NCBI GenBank assembly: GCA_039810245.1
Contig: JBDHWQ010000012.1
Span: 1-64,000, forward strand
DNA: 64,000 nucleotides
Reading direction: 5' to 3'
Origin: CALDSL01 sp039810245
GTDB taxonomy: Bacteria; Chloroflexota; Anaerolineae; Anaerolineales; Anaerolineaceae
Below the pieces are notes generated by a model. The model worked only from the letters and a program-made list of their open reading frames with translations, ran no database searches and had not been told where the DNA came from. The number at the start of each line of letters is the position of its first letter. Within the stretch, counting starts at the first letter, position 1. Shown piece by piece: positions 25,454 through 33,052 of the stretch. The translations under genes and the position numbers were made by a program.

Positions 25454-26521
25454 ATGCCAGCCCAGCGCCGCATTTCAATCAAAGACGTCGCCCGGGAAGC
25501 GGGGGTTTCGTACTCCACCGTTTCCCGGGCGCTCAACCACAGCCCGCTGATCAGCGAGGAAGTGCGCGCGCGCGTGCAGACCCTGGCGCAGGAGATGGGC
25601 TACACCCCCAACGCGCTGGCGCAAAGCTTGCAGTCCAACCGTTCGCACTCCATCGGCGTGGTCATCACCACCATCTCTGATCCGTTCTTCGCCGGCGTGG
25701 TGCAGGGCGTGGAAGAAGCCGCGCGCGAAGCCGGCCTCAATGTCTTTCTGGCCACCTCGAACAATGACCCGGAGAACGAGCTGCGCATCATCGAGAGCTT
25801 CCACCGCCGCCGCGTGGATGGCGTCATCGTCGCCGCCTCGCGCATCGGCGAAGACTACACCCAGAAGCTGGAGCGCGTGCGCATCCCGGTGATCATGATC
25901 AACAGCCAGGCGGTGGGCACGTTGCAAGACCTGCACGCGATCAGCATCGACGACCTGGCCGGGGCGCGGCTGGCGGTGGAGCACCTGTACGCGCTGGGCC
26001 ACCGGCGCATTGGCTACGTGGGCGTGCAGAACCGCCCTGGGTCCAACGCGCGCCGGCTGGAAGGCTACCAGCAGGTGCTGCAGCAATACGACCTGCCGCG
26101 CACGTCCGAGTGGGTGCAAGTCAGCGACGGCGCCATTTTGGAAGGGTTGGAAGGCGACCTGCGCGCCGGGCACGCGCTGGCCAGCGCGCTGCTGCGCCAC
26201 GACGTGACTGCCATCTTCTGTTACTGTGACTCGGTGGCGGCCGGGGTGGTGGCCGCCTGCCGCGACCTGGGTATCGACGTGCCCGGGCAGGTGAGCATCA
26301 TCGGCTTTGACGACAGCGAGCTGTGCGAGCTGCTGTGCCCGCCGCTGACCACCATCCACCAGCCGATGGTCGAGATGGGCCGCATGGCGCTGCGTATGCT
26401 GGCCGACACGCTGGCCGGAAAACCGGTTTCCGATGTCACCCTGCAGCCCAGCCTGGTGGTGCGCGGCAGCACCGCGCGCCTGCTGGAACGAGAAATGCCG
26501 CAACCAGAGGAGAACCTATGA
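25454..26521 (+). CDS. LacI-family transcriptional regulator of the cyclitol regulon
   Basis: The 355-residue protein has an N-terminal HTH (ISIKDVAREAGVSYSTVSRALN), the hinge helix region (YTPNALAQSLQ) and a periplasmic-binding-type effector domain (IGVVITTISDPFFAGVVQGVEEAA, LTTIHQP). It lies inside the iol operon; its stop overlaps the ATG of iolG. The two LacI-type operators at 14924 and 16240 are the likely targets, which would make its own expression autoregulated. The effector is probably inositol, inosose or a later intermediate. Confidence 0.93.
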   Translation: MPAQRRISIKDVAREAGVSYSTVSRALNHSPLISEEVRARVQTLAQEMGYTPNALAQSLQSNRSHSIGVVITTISDPFFAGVVQGVEEAAREAGLNVFLATSNNDPENELRIIESFHRRRVDGVIVAASRIGEDYTQKLERVRIPVIMINSQAVGTLQDLHAISIDDLAGARLAVEHLYALGHRRIGYVGVQNRPGSNARRLEGYQQVLQQYDLPRTSEWVQVSDGAILEGLEGDLRAGHALASALLRHDVTAIFCYCDSVAAGVVAACRDLGIDVPGQVSIIGFDDSELCELLCPPLTTIHQPMVEMGRMALRMLADTLAGKPVSDVTLQPSLVVRGSTARLLEREMPQPEENL

Positions 26522-27546
26522 CCACAGCCCGTTTGAACGTTGGCGTCATCGGCGCGGGGATGATCGGCAAGGTGCACGCCGAAAACCTGGCTTACCGCGT
26601 GACAGAGGCGCGCCTGGTGTCGATTGCCGATATTGCCCTGCCCGCCGCGCAAGAGCTGGCCGCCCGCCTGGGCGCGCCGCGCGCCACGGCCGACTACCAC
26701 GAGATGCTGGCCGACCCGGCGCTGGACGCGGTGGTGATCTGCTCGTCCAGCAACACCCACGCGCAGATGATCGGCGAGGCGGCGCGCGCCGGCAAGCACA
26801 TCTTTTGCGAGAAGCCCATATCCTACGACCTGGGCGCGATCGACGAAGCTCTGGAAACCGTGCGCCAGGCCGGCGTGCAGCTCCAGGTGGGCTTCAACCG
26901 CCGCTTCGACGCCAACTTTGCGCGCGTGCGCCAGGTGGTGGAAAGCGGCGAGATCGGCGAGCCGCACTTCGTTCACATCGTCAGCCGCGACCCCGAGCCG
27001 CCCACCCCCGAATACGTGCGCACCTCGGGCGGCATCTTTATGGACATGACCATCCACGACTTCGACATGGCGCGCTACCTGGTGGGCAAAGAAGTGGTGG
27101 AAGTCTACACCGCCGGCGGCGTGCGCATCGACCCCGAGATCGGCAAGGCCGGCGACCTGGACACGGTGTTCGTGCTGCTCAAGTTCGAAGACGGCACCAT
27201 TGCAACGATCGACAACAGCGAAAAGGCCGCGTATGGCTACGACCAGCGCGTAGAAGTCTTCGGCAGCCGCGGCGCGGTGCACATCGGCAATAACTATCCC
27301 AACAACGCGGTGATCAGCACAGGCGAGTCCATCCGCCACGACCTGCCACTGTACTTCTTCGTCGAGCGCTACATCGAAAGCTACGTGGCCGAGCTGCGCG
27401 CCTTCACGCGCGCCGTGCTGGATGGCACCCCCACTCCGGTGAGCGGGCTGGACGCGCGCTACCCGGTGGTAATGGGCCTGGCCGCGCGCAAATCGTACGA
27501 CCAAAACCGACCGGTGCGGTTGGAAGAAGTGGACCGGGCGAGATAG
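26518..27546 (+). CDS. iolG: Inositol 2-dehydrogenase-like oxidoreductase (Gfo/Idh/MocA)
   Basis: The 342-residue protein starts at the ATG overlapping the lacI stop. It has the Rossmann motif VIGAGMIGKVHA, the EKP motif (FCEKPIS) with catalytic Lys, and the MTIHDFDMARYL block carrying the Asp/His pair typical of inositol dehydrogenases. IolG oxidises myo-inositol to scyllo-inosose with NAD. It is followed 142 bases later by a second member of the family. Confidence 0.9.
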   Translation: MTTARLNVGVIGAGMIGKVHAENLAYRVTEARLVSIADIALPAAQELAARLGAPRATADYHEMLADPALDAVVICSSSNTHAQMIGEAARAGKHIFCEKPISYDLGAIDEALETVRQAGVQLQVGFNRRFDANFARVRQVVESGEIGEPHFVHIVSRDPEPPTPEYVRTSGGIFMDMTIHDFDMARYLVGKEVVEVYTAGGVRIDPEIGKAGDLDTVFVLLKFEDGTIATIDNSEKAAYGYDQRVEVFGSRGAVHIGNNYPNNAVISTGESIRHDLPLYFFVERYIESYVAELRAFTRAVLDGTPTPVSGLDARYPVVMGLAARKSYDQNRPVRLEEVDRAR

Positions 27547-27580
27547 AGATGCAGAGTCCGCTAATATTCAAAAACAATTT

Positions 27581-27659
27581 GTCATTGCGGGCGTAGCGAA
27601 GCAATCTCCCTTTTTGCCATAGGGGTAGATTGCTTCGTCGCTGCGCTCCTCGCAATGAC
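27581..27659. repeat. REP/MITE-like inverted repeat
   Basis: The 79-base element runs from GTCATTGCGGGCGTAGCGAA to CTGCGCTCCTCGCAATGAC. The outer arms pair (GTCATTGCG with CGCAATGAC), as do the inner arms AGCGAAGCAATCT and AGATTGCTTCGTCGCT. Elements with this sequence are scattered between genes in many bacteria and carry no gene. It lies between iolG and the second dehydrogenase and could affect mRNA stability. No transposase is nearby. Confidence 0.8.
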
Positions 27660-27688
27660 AGACCAAACACAACACAAAGGAGCTTACA

Positions 27689-28702
27689 ATGGGAATTCGG
27701 ATCGGGTTGATTGGCGCGGGACGCATGGGTATGGTCTATGCGCATACTCTGGCCTTCTCGGTGGCGGAAGTGGACCTGGTGGCCATCGCCGACGCTGACG
27801 GGCAGCGCGCGCAGGAAGTTGCTGCACGCTACGGCGCGCAGCATTTCTACGCCAGCCACGAAGCTCTGTTGGAGCAGAAAGACATCCAGGCGGTAGTGAT
27901 CGCCTCGCCCACCGGCACGCATGTAGACGTGGTGAAGGCTGCGGCTGCGGCTGGCAAGGAAATCTACTGCGAAAAGCCGCTGGCTATGACCCTGCCCGGC
28001 TGCGACGAGGCCATCGCCGCGGCGCAGCGCGCCGGCGTGCGGCTGATGGTGGGCTTTATGCGCCGCTTCGACGCCGCGTATATGCTGGCCAAACAGAAAA
28101 TTGACGAAGGTGTGATCGGCACGCCGGTGATGTTCAAATCGCTGGGGCGCGACCCCAAACGCACCAGCCTGGAATTCGCCCGGCGCGAAAACAGCGGCGG
28201 GCTGATTTTGGACATGGGCATCCACGACTTCGACGCCGCGCGCTGGCTGATGGGCAGCGACGTATACCGCGTGCAGGCCGAAGGCGGCTGCCTGGTGTAC
28301 CCCGAGCTGAAAGACGTGGGCGACATCGACAACGCCGTGGTCAACCTTAAATTCACCAGCGGCGCGGTGGGCAACATCGACGTCAGCCGCAACGCCGTGT
28401 ACGGTTACGACATCCGCACCGAAGTGCTCGGCTCCGAGGGCGGGCTGCTGATCGGCAAAGACCGCCAGACCGACACGCTGATCATGACCCGCCAGGGCGT
28501 GCTGCACGACACCGTGCCCTACTTCATGGAACGTTTTGGCGACGCCTACGCGCGCGAAATCCGCGAATTCGTGGCCAGCATCGCCGAAGACCGCGAGCCG
28601 GCCGTCACCGGCGTCGACGCGCGCGCCGCGACCGCCATCGGCATCGCCGCCACCCGCTCGCTGGATGAAGACCGCCTCGTGTTGGTCTCGGAGATCGGAT
28701 AG
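27689..28702 (+). CDS. Second Gfo/Idh/MocA oxidoreductase, inositol-dehydrogenase-like
   Basis: The 337-residue protein has LIGAGRMGMVYAH at the nucleotide site, YCEKPLAM with the catalytic Lys, and LDMGIHDFDAARWL. It is a paralogue of the neighbouring iolG product and could act on another stereoisomer (scyllo- or D-chiro-inositol) or a derivative. AAGGAG precedes the ATG. It is the last gene of this strand before the Rhs insert; a stem-loop at 28754-28789 follows. Confidence 0.88.
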   Translation: MGIRIGLIGAGRMGMVYAHTLAFSVAEVDLVAIADADGQRAQEVAARYGAQHFYASHEALLEQKDIQAVVIASPTGTHVDVVKAAAAAGKEIYCEKPLAMTLPGCDEAIAAAQRAGVRLMVGFMRRFDAAYMLAKQKIDEGVIGTPVMFKSLGRDPKRTSLEFARRENSGGLILDMGIHDFDAARWLMGSDVYRVQAEGGCLVYPELKDVGDIDNAVVNLKFTSGAVGNIDVSRNAVYGYDIRTEVLGSEGGLLIGKDRQTDTLIMTRQGVLHDTVPYFMERFGDAYAREIREFVASIAEDREPAVTGVDARAATAIGIAATRSLDEDRLVLVSEIG

Positions 28703-28753
28703 GCGTCCCTCGAAGCGGCGCGAAGGGTGGATCGCGAAAGGCAGGAGTATCAA

Positions 28754-28789
28754 CAGTAAGGTGGGATCAAAAGCGACCCCACCTTACTG
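28754..28789. terminator. Stem-loop after the second dehydrogenase
   Basis: CAGTAAGGTGGGATC and GACCCCACCTTACTG form 15-base arms with one mismatch around a six-base loop, 51 bases after the stop at 28702. It can end the iol transcript, although no long T-run follows. Its right arm is part of a 19-base sequence that recurs as a direct repeat at 29106-29124. Confidence 0.55.
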
Positions 28790-29124
28790 GATTACAAAAT
28801 TTTTATAGTTAGAATAAGGATCATACGCCCTGGCCCAATTGTTTACTAACCCATACTCGATCTCGGTCTGCCCGGTGTAGGTGCGGTCGGTGGGCAGGCT
28901 GCCCATGCGGTACCATACCGCGCCAAAGGCGGTATACCCTTGGGCGCTATGCAGGCTGCCGTCGGCGTTGCGCACTTCGCTGGTGGAACCGAGGTGTACC
29001 GCTCCCCATCCACTGCCCACAGCAGTTACTTCTCCCCCTCCACTTCGATGAAAAAAAGGTATATTGTTAATGAGCTAACACAGGTCAAACCCTACTATTT
29101 TCTACAAGCGATCCCACCCTACTG
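28771..29124. repeat. Direct repeats flanking the Rhs remnant
   Basis: The 19-base words at 28771-28789 (AAGCGACCCCACCTTACTG) and 29106-29124 (AAGCGATCCCACCCTACTG) agree at 17 positions and bracket the truncated Rhs core copy. They may mark the ends of an inserted or excised segment, or be two copies of a dispersed intergenic repeat. The gap 29021-29213 holds no gene. Confidence 0.45.
28784..29020 (-). pseudogene. Truncated Rhs/YD-repeat core remnant (copy 1)
   Basis: The open frame on the minus strand contains HLGSTSEVRNADGSLHSAQG and YRMGSLPTDRTYTGQTEIEY, nearly identical to the core ends at 30750-30963 and 32490-32700. The sequence before HLGST is unrelated, and after TEIEY it degenerates and stops without the VQPD...WDRYAY...DP-GH end and without a tip. 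It is therefore a fragment broken at both ends and most likely nonfunctional. Confidence 0.8.
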
Positions 29125-29171
29125 ACTACCAACCCGTCCGTTTGTTGCTAAGACCATGTGTGGCCACATTT

Positions 29172-29214
29172 GGGTGGGTTCAACCCTCTACGAGGGCAGG
29201 CAACGAACCCAACC
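29172..29214. terminator. Stem-loop after the second lipoprotein gene
   Basis: GGGTGGGTTC pairs with GAACCCAACC (one mismatch), and inside it CCCTC pairs with GAGGG. The structure abuts the stop codon of the lipoprotein gene on the minus strand. GTAGGTTGGGTT-like words of this kind recur as intergenic repeats in some bacteria, so it may be both repeat and terminator. Confidence 0.45.
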
Positions 29215-29978
29215 TACGGCCTCGTTACTTTGAATGAACCCGTCTGAGAATCAATTTCTATTTCAAAAATAACTGCCCATCTATATTCATTTCTTGTCTG
29301 ATAACTTACCGTCCAACCATCCAGCCCATTGACAATGCCGGTAATCATGCAAGATTTTTCATATTCAGAACGCTTTTCCACACCACCATTCATTTCAGCG
29401 ATTTGTAATGCTTTCTCAGCCGTAATTTGGTATTGACTAAGAGCAGTTGGTTCAATAACACTGACATTGGGATAATATTCGGCCCTTGATGTATAAAGAT
29501 AGTTTTCTGATGGTATGATAGTAATATGATATTGCACCCTGGTCTCCACATCTTCAGCTTTTATCAATTTGTATAATACAAAATCTACCATATTAAACGT
29601 CCCCAGCTTGGCGTCTGAACAATCCATTGTAAAGATTGCATAATACAAATCAAGGGATCCCAAAGACTCCCGCCAGACATCCTGTTGTACGGCTTGTGCA
29701 ACCAGAAGATAATCCGCTTGAGTCCATTTAGCCTTCACAGAGGGAGTGAAGGATTCTGGCTTAGGAGTTGATTTCGACAGAGTAAAAACATTTAAGCTTC
29801 CTCGCTTAAGTGCATCAAGGATAGTTGTAGAGTCAAATAAGTAATACCGTTCCTCCCTCTTTTGCTCAACCTCTTTCGCATCACCGATATAAGGATAGCA
29901 GCCGGTAATCATATTTATTGTAAACAAAAAAACCACGATGAACCTAAAGTGAAGAATACCTGCCTTGTTGTCAGTCAT
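29214..29978 (-). CDS. Lipoprotein following Rhs tip 2 (candidate immunity protein)
   Basis: The ATG at 29978 lies one base after the stop of the Rhs tip; an in-frame ATG at 30011 inside the tip is less likely. The 254-residue product has a hydrophobic signal ending in ITGC (Cys27), so it should be a surface lipoprotein. The C-terminus (about 195-254: ALQIAEMNGG, WTVSYQT, IEIDSQTGSFKV) resembles a PepSY-like fold. The DNA is much more AT-rich than the flanking inositol genes. I recognise no enzyme motif. Tight coupling to the tip suggests it protects against that tip; this is inference. Confidence 0.6.
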   Translation of the reverse strand: MTDNKAGILHFRFIVVFLFTINMITGCYPYIGDAKEVEQKREERYYLFDSTTILDALKRGSLNVFTLSKSTPKPESFTPSVKAKWTQADYLLVAQAVQQDVWRESLGSLDLYYAIFTMDCSDAKLGTFNMVDFVLYKLIKAEDVETRVQYHITIIPSENYLYTSRAEYYPNVSVIEPTALSQYQITAEKALQIAEMNGGVEKRSEYEKSCMITGIVNGLDGWTVSYQTRNEYRWAVIFEIEIDSQTGSFKVTRP

Positions 29979-29979
29979 C

Positions 29980-30990
29980 TTATTCACCATTAGCCAATGC
30001 TTCCATTTCATTCAAGTAACTCTCGAATTCAGTTTCAGTCATTCCTTCCGGTAAATTCCAACCTAACTTATGGAATGCTCGAAGATCTTGAACGTATTTC
30101 TGTAGAATAATTGCATTGAACATCTTGTCACTGGGATCGATAAACATACGCAATTGTGCAACAAAATCTCCCCCAGGTTTATCCAATATACTCTTCCAAC
30201 CATTGCTTGGTCCGTTCTTTATCTCTCCGAAATCTATATAGCCATTCTGACCTATTCCGGCAGCTACCAACATGTCGAAGCTATTACATCCGTTACAGGC
30301 CGCTTGTGCTTCTTGTATCCTCGCTTGCATTACTTTACTGGCAATATTTGGATCGTGCGGATCAGCATTCTCGAAGCCTCGAGCACTTAATTCCTTAGAG
30401 CCAGCTTGGGCCAGGCCATAGCCAGATTCGCCCTCGGTAAGATTGCCTACCAAGTCATCAATAGCACCCGCATATTCCCCTTGAACAGCAAGACCAGCAG
30501 CAACTTCAATTGATGTTTCATTATGTCCTACAAGAATTTCTACTTTAGCAATACCTACAACATCGGGAATCAAACCGATAGACGATGTGTACATATACAG
30601 AGCAGCGACAGCACCGATAGCTAGTGGTACCCAAGGAAAATGCCCCGTAGGATCGGTATAATTAACTGGGTTGTTGCTCGAGTAGGCATAGCGATCCCAC
30701 GCCATAGGGCTACCCGGCTGCGGGATGATCGTATCGGGTTGAACCCACCGCGCAAGCGCTGGGTCATACGCCCTTGCCCCGTAGTGCAGCAGGTCGTACT
30801 CGATCTCGGTCTGCCCGGTGTAGGTGCGGTCGGTGGGCAGGCTGCCCATGCGGTACCACACCTCCCCAAACGCCTTATACCCCTGCGCGCTGTGCAGTGA
30901 TCCATCGGCGCTGCGCACTTCGCTGGTGGAACCCAGGTGGTCGGTGAACAGGTAGTAGAGCGTATTATTTTGATCCTTTTTCAAAACCAT
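29980..30990 (-). CDS. Rhs/YD-repeat core end with tip 2 (possible peptidoglycan-targeting toxin)
   Basis: Homology to the other core copies begins at 30963 (TLYYLFTDHLGSTSEV), two bases beyond the upstream lipoprotein stop. The ATG at 30990 lies inside that gene's end; the open frame runs on to 31071 but there overlaps the lipoprotein. The core ends in VQPDT, WDRYAYSSNNPVNY and DPTGH, after which a roughly 225-residue variable tip follows. The tip holds a hydrophobic helix, then EGESGYGLAQAG and ADPHDPNIASKV, faintly like a lysozyme/SLT fold. The long YD-repeat body needed for delivery is absent, so this is an orphan tip cassette rather than a complete Rhs protein. Confidence 0.75.
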   Translation of the reverse strand: MVLKKDQNNTLYYLFTDHLGSTSEVRSADGSLHSAQGYKAFGEVWYRMGSLPTDRTYTGQTEIEYDLLHYGARAYDPALARWVQPDTIIPQPGSPMAWDRYAYSSNNPVNYTDPTGHFPWVPLAIGAVAALYMYTSSIGLIPDVVGIAKVEILVGHNETSIEVAAGLAVQGEYAGAIDDLVGNLTEGESGYGLAQAGSKELSARGFENADPHDPNIASKVMQARIQEAQAACNGCNSFDMLVAAGIGQNGYIDFGEIKNGPSNGWKSILDKPGGDFVAQLRMFIDPSDKMFNAIILQKYVQDLRAFHKLGWNLPEGMTETEFESYLNEMEALANGE

Positions 30991-31639
30991 ATATCTCATA
31001 ACTACCATAACCAGTCCAATTTTCCACCTCGCGAGAAAAATGTTCTTTATCAACACCCGCCTGACATCCAACTTGTGTTTCCCAATTGGAGATCATAGGA
31101 TCAACATAATAAATTACTTCCACTTTTGTTGATGGCTTAATCTTATATGTTTTTGGGTTAACAAAAGGAAGAAGGGATGAATGAACGTCCAAGCAAATAC
31201 CTTGGGAAATATAAATTATATGAACGGCTAAATAAGTTCCATCTAATTGCATCTTCTCCAGGGTAATAAATTCTGGTTCACCATAAAGTGTAATTAATTC
31301 GGAAAGCAATACGTTCCTGGCCAATGTAAAAGAAAAAGCTGTGACTAGGTTATCTTTTAGAGCAATACTTCCATGCCCCGAGCCATTATCGAACTTCCAA
31401 TTAATAACATCCTCGATAAAAGGCCTGTTTGATCCACTTATTGATATAGTATTTTGCTCCACATCAGCCATATGACTAAGTTTGACCAATACATCGTCTT
31501 TATTTTCTCCAATCCGAATTTCTCGCCAACAAGGAGCTTTACACGCTGAGTCATTGAACAGTCCTATAGATCTTTCCTTACAACCAAGAAGTTGTGTTAG
31601 TATTAACAAGGAAAGGAGCACTATGATATATCTTTTCAT
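30965..31639 (-). CDS. Lipoprotein following Rhs tip 1 (candidate immunity protein)
   Basis: The start at 31639 has AAGGGG five bases upstream; an earlier ATG at 31654 overlaps the tip stop codon as ATGA. The 224-residue product has the lipobox LLGC (Cys20) and then a block CKAPCWREIRIGENKDDV that resembles a lipoprotein family I associate with Anaerolineae. Its function is not established. The gene sits directly after the HEFGH tip and its stop codon is two bases from the start of the next core copy, so tip and lipoprotein form one cassette. A role as immunity protein is inferred. The region is AT-rich. Confidence 0.65.
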   Translation of the reverse strand: MKRYIIVLLSLLILTQLLGCKERSIGLFNDSACKAPCWREIRIGENKDDVLVKLSHMADVEQNTISISGSNRPFIEDVINWKFDNGSGHGSIALKDNLVTAFSFTLARNVLLSELITLYGEPEFITLEKMQLDGTYLAVHIIYISQGICLDVHSSLLPFVNPKTYKIKPSTKVEVIYYVDPMISNWETQVGCQAGVDKEHFSREVENWTGYGSYEIYGFEKGSK

Positions 31640-31650
31640 TCCAACCCCTT

Positions 31651-32844
31651 TCATTTGGTTAAGCTTACGAGAGCAGAAACAAACATGACAGCTTTTTGCG
31701 GAGCATTCATATCATCGTGCGCAACGATAGCAGCGGTAAAAGAGTGGGCAAAGTAGTCCGCGGCACTATTATTTCCATAACCAAAACCATTAACATTCCT
31801 AAAGCCATCTTGTAAGGGGTCATTTAGATACAGACTGTCATTCCACCAACGTACCAATGCCCTAGAATACCCTCCTATAAAATTTATTAGTGCATCACTC
31901 GGGCCATTCCCTATCCAGGTGGCCTCACCAAATTTCGGATTTTGAATTCTATTATCCCAAACGTGTCCAAACTCATGGATAATCATATTTTGCAGTGAGC
32001 CATATATAGCGGAGTTGGACCAGTTGTATTTGATCTTATCGTCGAAATCGCTCAACAGATGAACTGTTGATTGAACGACACATGAGCTATGAAATAAGTT
32101 ATTGCAATCAGCTCCGCCTAATACGATGGAAGAACCTCCCAGGTTCTTTTTTACCCACTGACTGCCGTAACCACCGGTAATATTATCGATTCCACCTATC
32201 ATCGTGTTAGTTGCATGGTATACGGTGGCAATTTGTCTTAAAGTCCAGTTTTGTCCTAATGCTAATATTCCGGAATTATTAAAGATCTTACCAATGTAGT
32301 TTTCGATGGCAATGACGGAGCCATATATGCTTCCGCAGGTCCCTTGAATCTGCTCCAGTTCGCACGATTTATGGCCGCTTGGATCATCATATCGGATGGG
32401 CGAATTCCGAACGTACGCATAGCGGTCCCAATCGAATGGGTTGGCAGGGTTTGGCACGATGGTGTCCGCTTGCACGAACCGCGCCAGACTGGGGTCGTTT
32501 GCCCTGGCCCCATAATGCAGCAGCCCAAATTCAATCTCGGTCTGCGCGGTGTAGTTGCGGCCGGTGGGCAGGCTACCCATGCGGTACCACACCGCGCCGA
32601 AGGCCCGGTATCCCTGCGCGCTGTGCAGTGACCCATCGGCGCTGCGCACTTCGCCGGTGGAACCCAGGTGATCGGTGAACAGGTAGTAGAGTGTATCGCT
32701 GCTGCCCTCCACCATGCGCATGGCAACCCGTTCGTTCCCGGCAAGGTAGTAGAACGTCCACGCCATGCCGGATAGACCGGGGATCGTTGTGGGCTCGCGG
32801 GTGAGCGCTTCGTCGCGTTCATAGGGGCGCGTGTGGGTAGCCAT
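31651..32844 (-). CDS. Rhs/YD-repeat core end with zinc-metalloprotease-like tip 1
   Basis: The frame has 397 residues. Residues about 30-157 are the end of an Rhs core (YYLAGNERVAMRM, TLYYLFTDHLGSTGEV, RFVQADT, WDRYAYVRNSP, DDPSGH). After DPSGH a roughly 240-residue unrelated tip begins, with H290-E-F-G-H294, the HExxH zinc-protease motif, and ADYFAHSF near 361-368 as a possible third-ligand region. An in-frame TAG lies 21 bases upstream of the ATG, so the long repeat body is missing. It is probably a displaced tip cassette or a 5'-truncated gene. GC content falls at the core/tip border. Confidence 0.78.
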   Translation of the reverse strand: MATHTRPYERDEALTREPTTIPGLSGMAWTFYYLAGNERVAMRMVEGSSDTLYYLFTDHLGSTGEVRSADGSLHSAQGYRAFGAVWYRMGSLPTGRNYTAQTEIEFGLLHYGARANDPSLARFVQADTIVPNPANPFDWDRYAYVRNSPIRYDDPSGHKSCELEQIQGTCGSIYGSVIAIENYIGKIFNNSGILALGQNWTLRQIATVYHATNTMIGGIDNITGGYGSQWVKKNLGGSSIVLGGADCNNLFHSSCVVQSTVHLLSDFDDKIKYNWSNSAIYGSLQNMIIHEFGHVWDNRIQNPKFGEATWIGNGPSDALINFIGGYSRALVRWWNDSLYLNDPLQDGFRNVNGFGYGNNSAADYFAHSFTAAIVAHDDMNAPQKAVMFVSALVSLTK

Positions 32845-33052
32845 TATGCGAAACCTGGATACCTATAGAATAGGCGCGCTCCGGCAAAAAATCAAGATAA
32901 AAACGGCGCCCTTCTGCCGTCAAAACTGCGATTCCCATCCCCAACTTTGAACGGTGATACAATACAATCATCTCACGCTGCCGTCGACACGGAGCGAAAA
33001 CCCCCGCGTAACGACAACCTGGGAATATCGAGTGACTAACCGAGGATCTGCA

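Noticed and set aside
27404..28753. Minus-strand 449-codon frame with a peptide typical of repeat elements
   Set aside because: It is antisense to two dehydrogenase genes and crosses the inverted repeat at 27581-27659, whose translation gives the familiar artefact peptide.
30154..30398. Plus-strand frames of about 80 codons inside the Rhs tip 2 gene
   Set aside because: Antisense to a frame continuous with a conserved Rhs core; no start signals.
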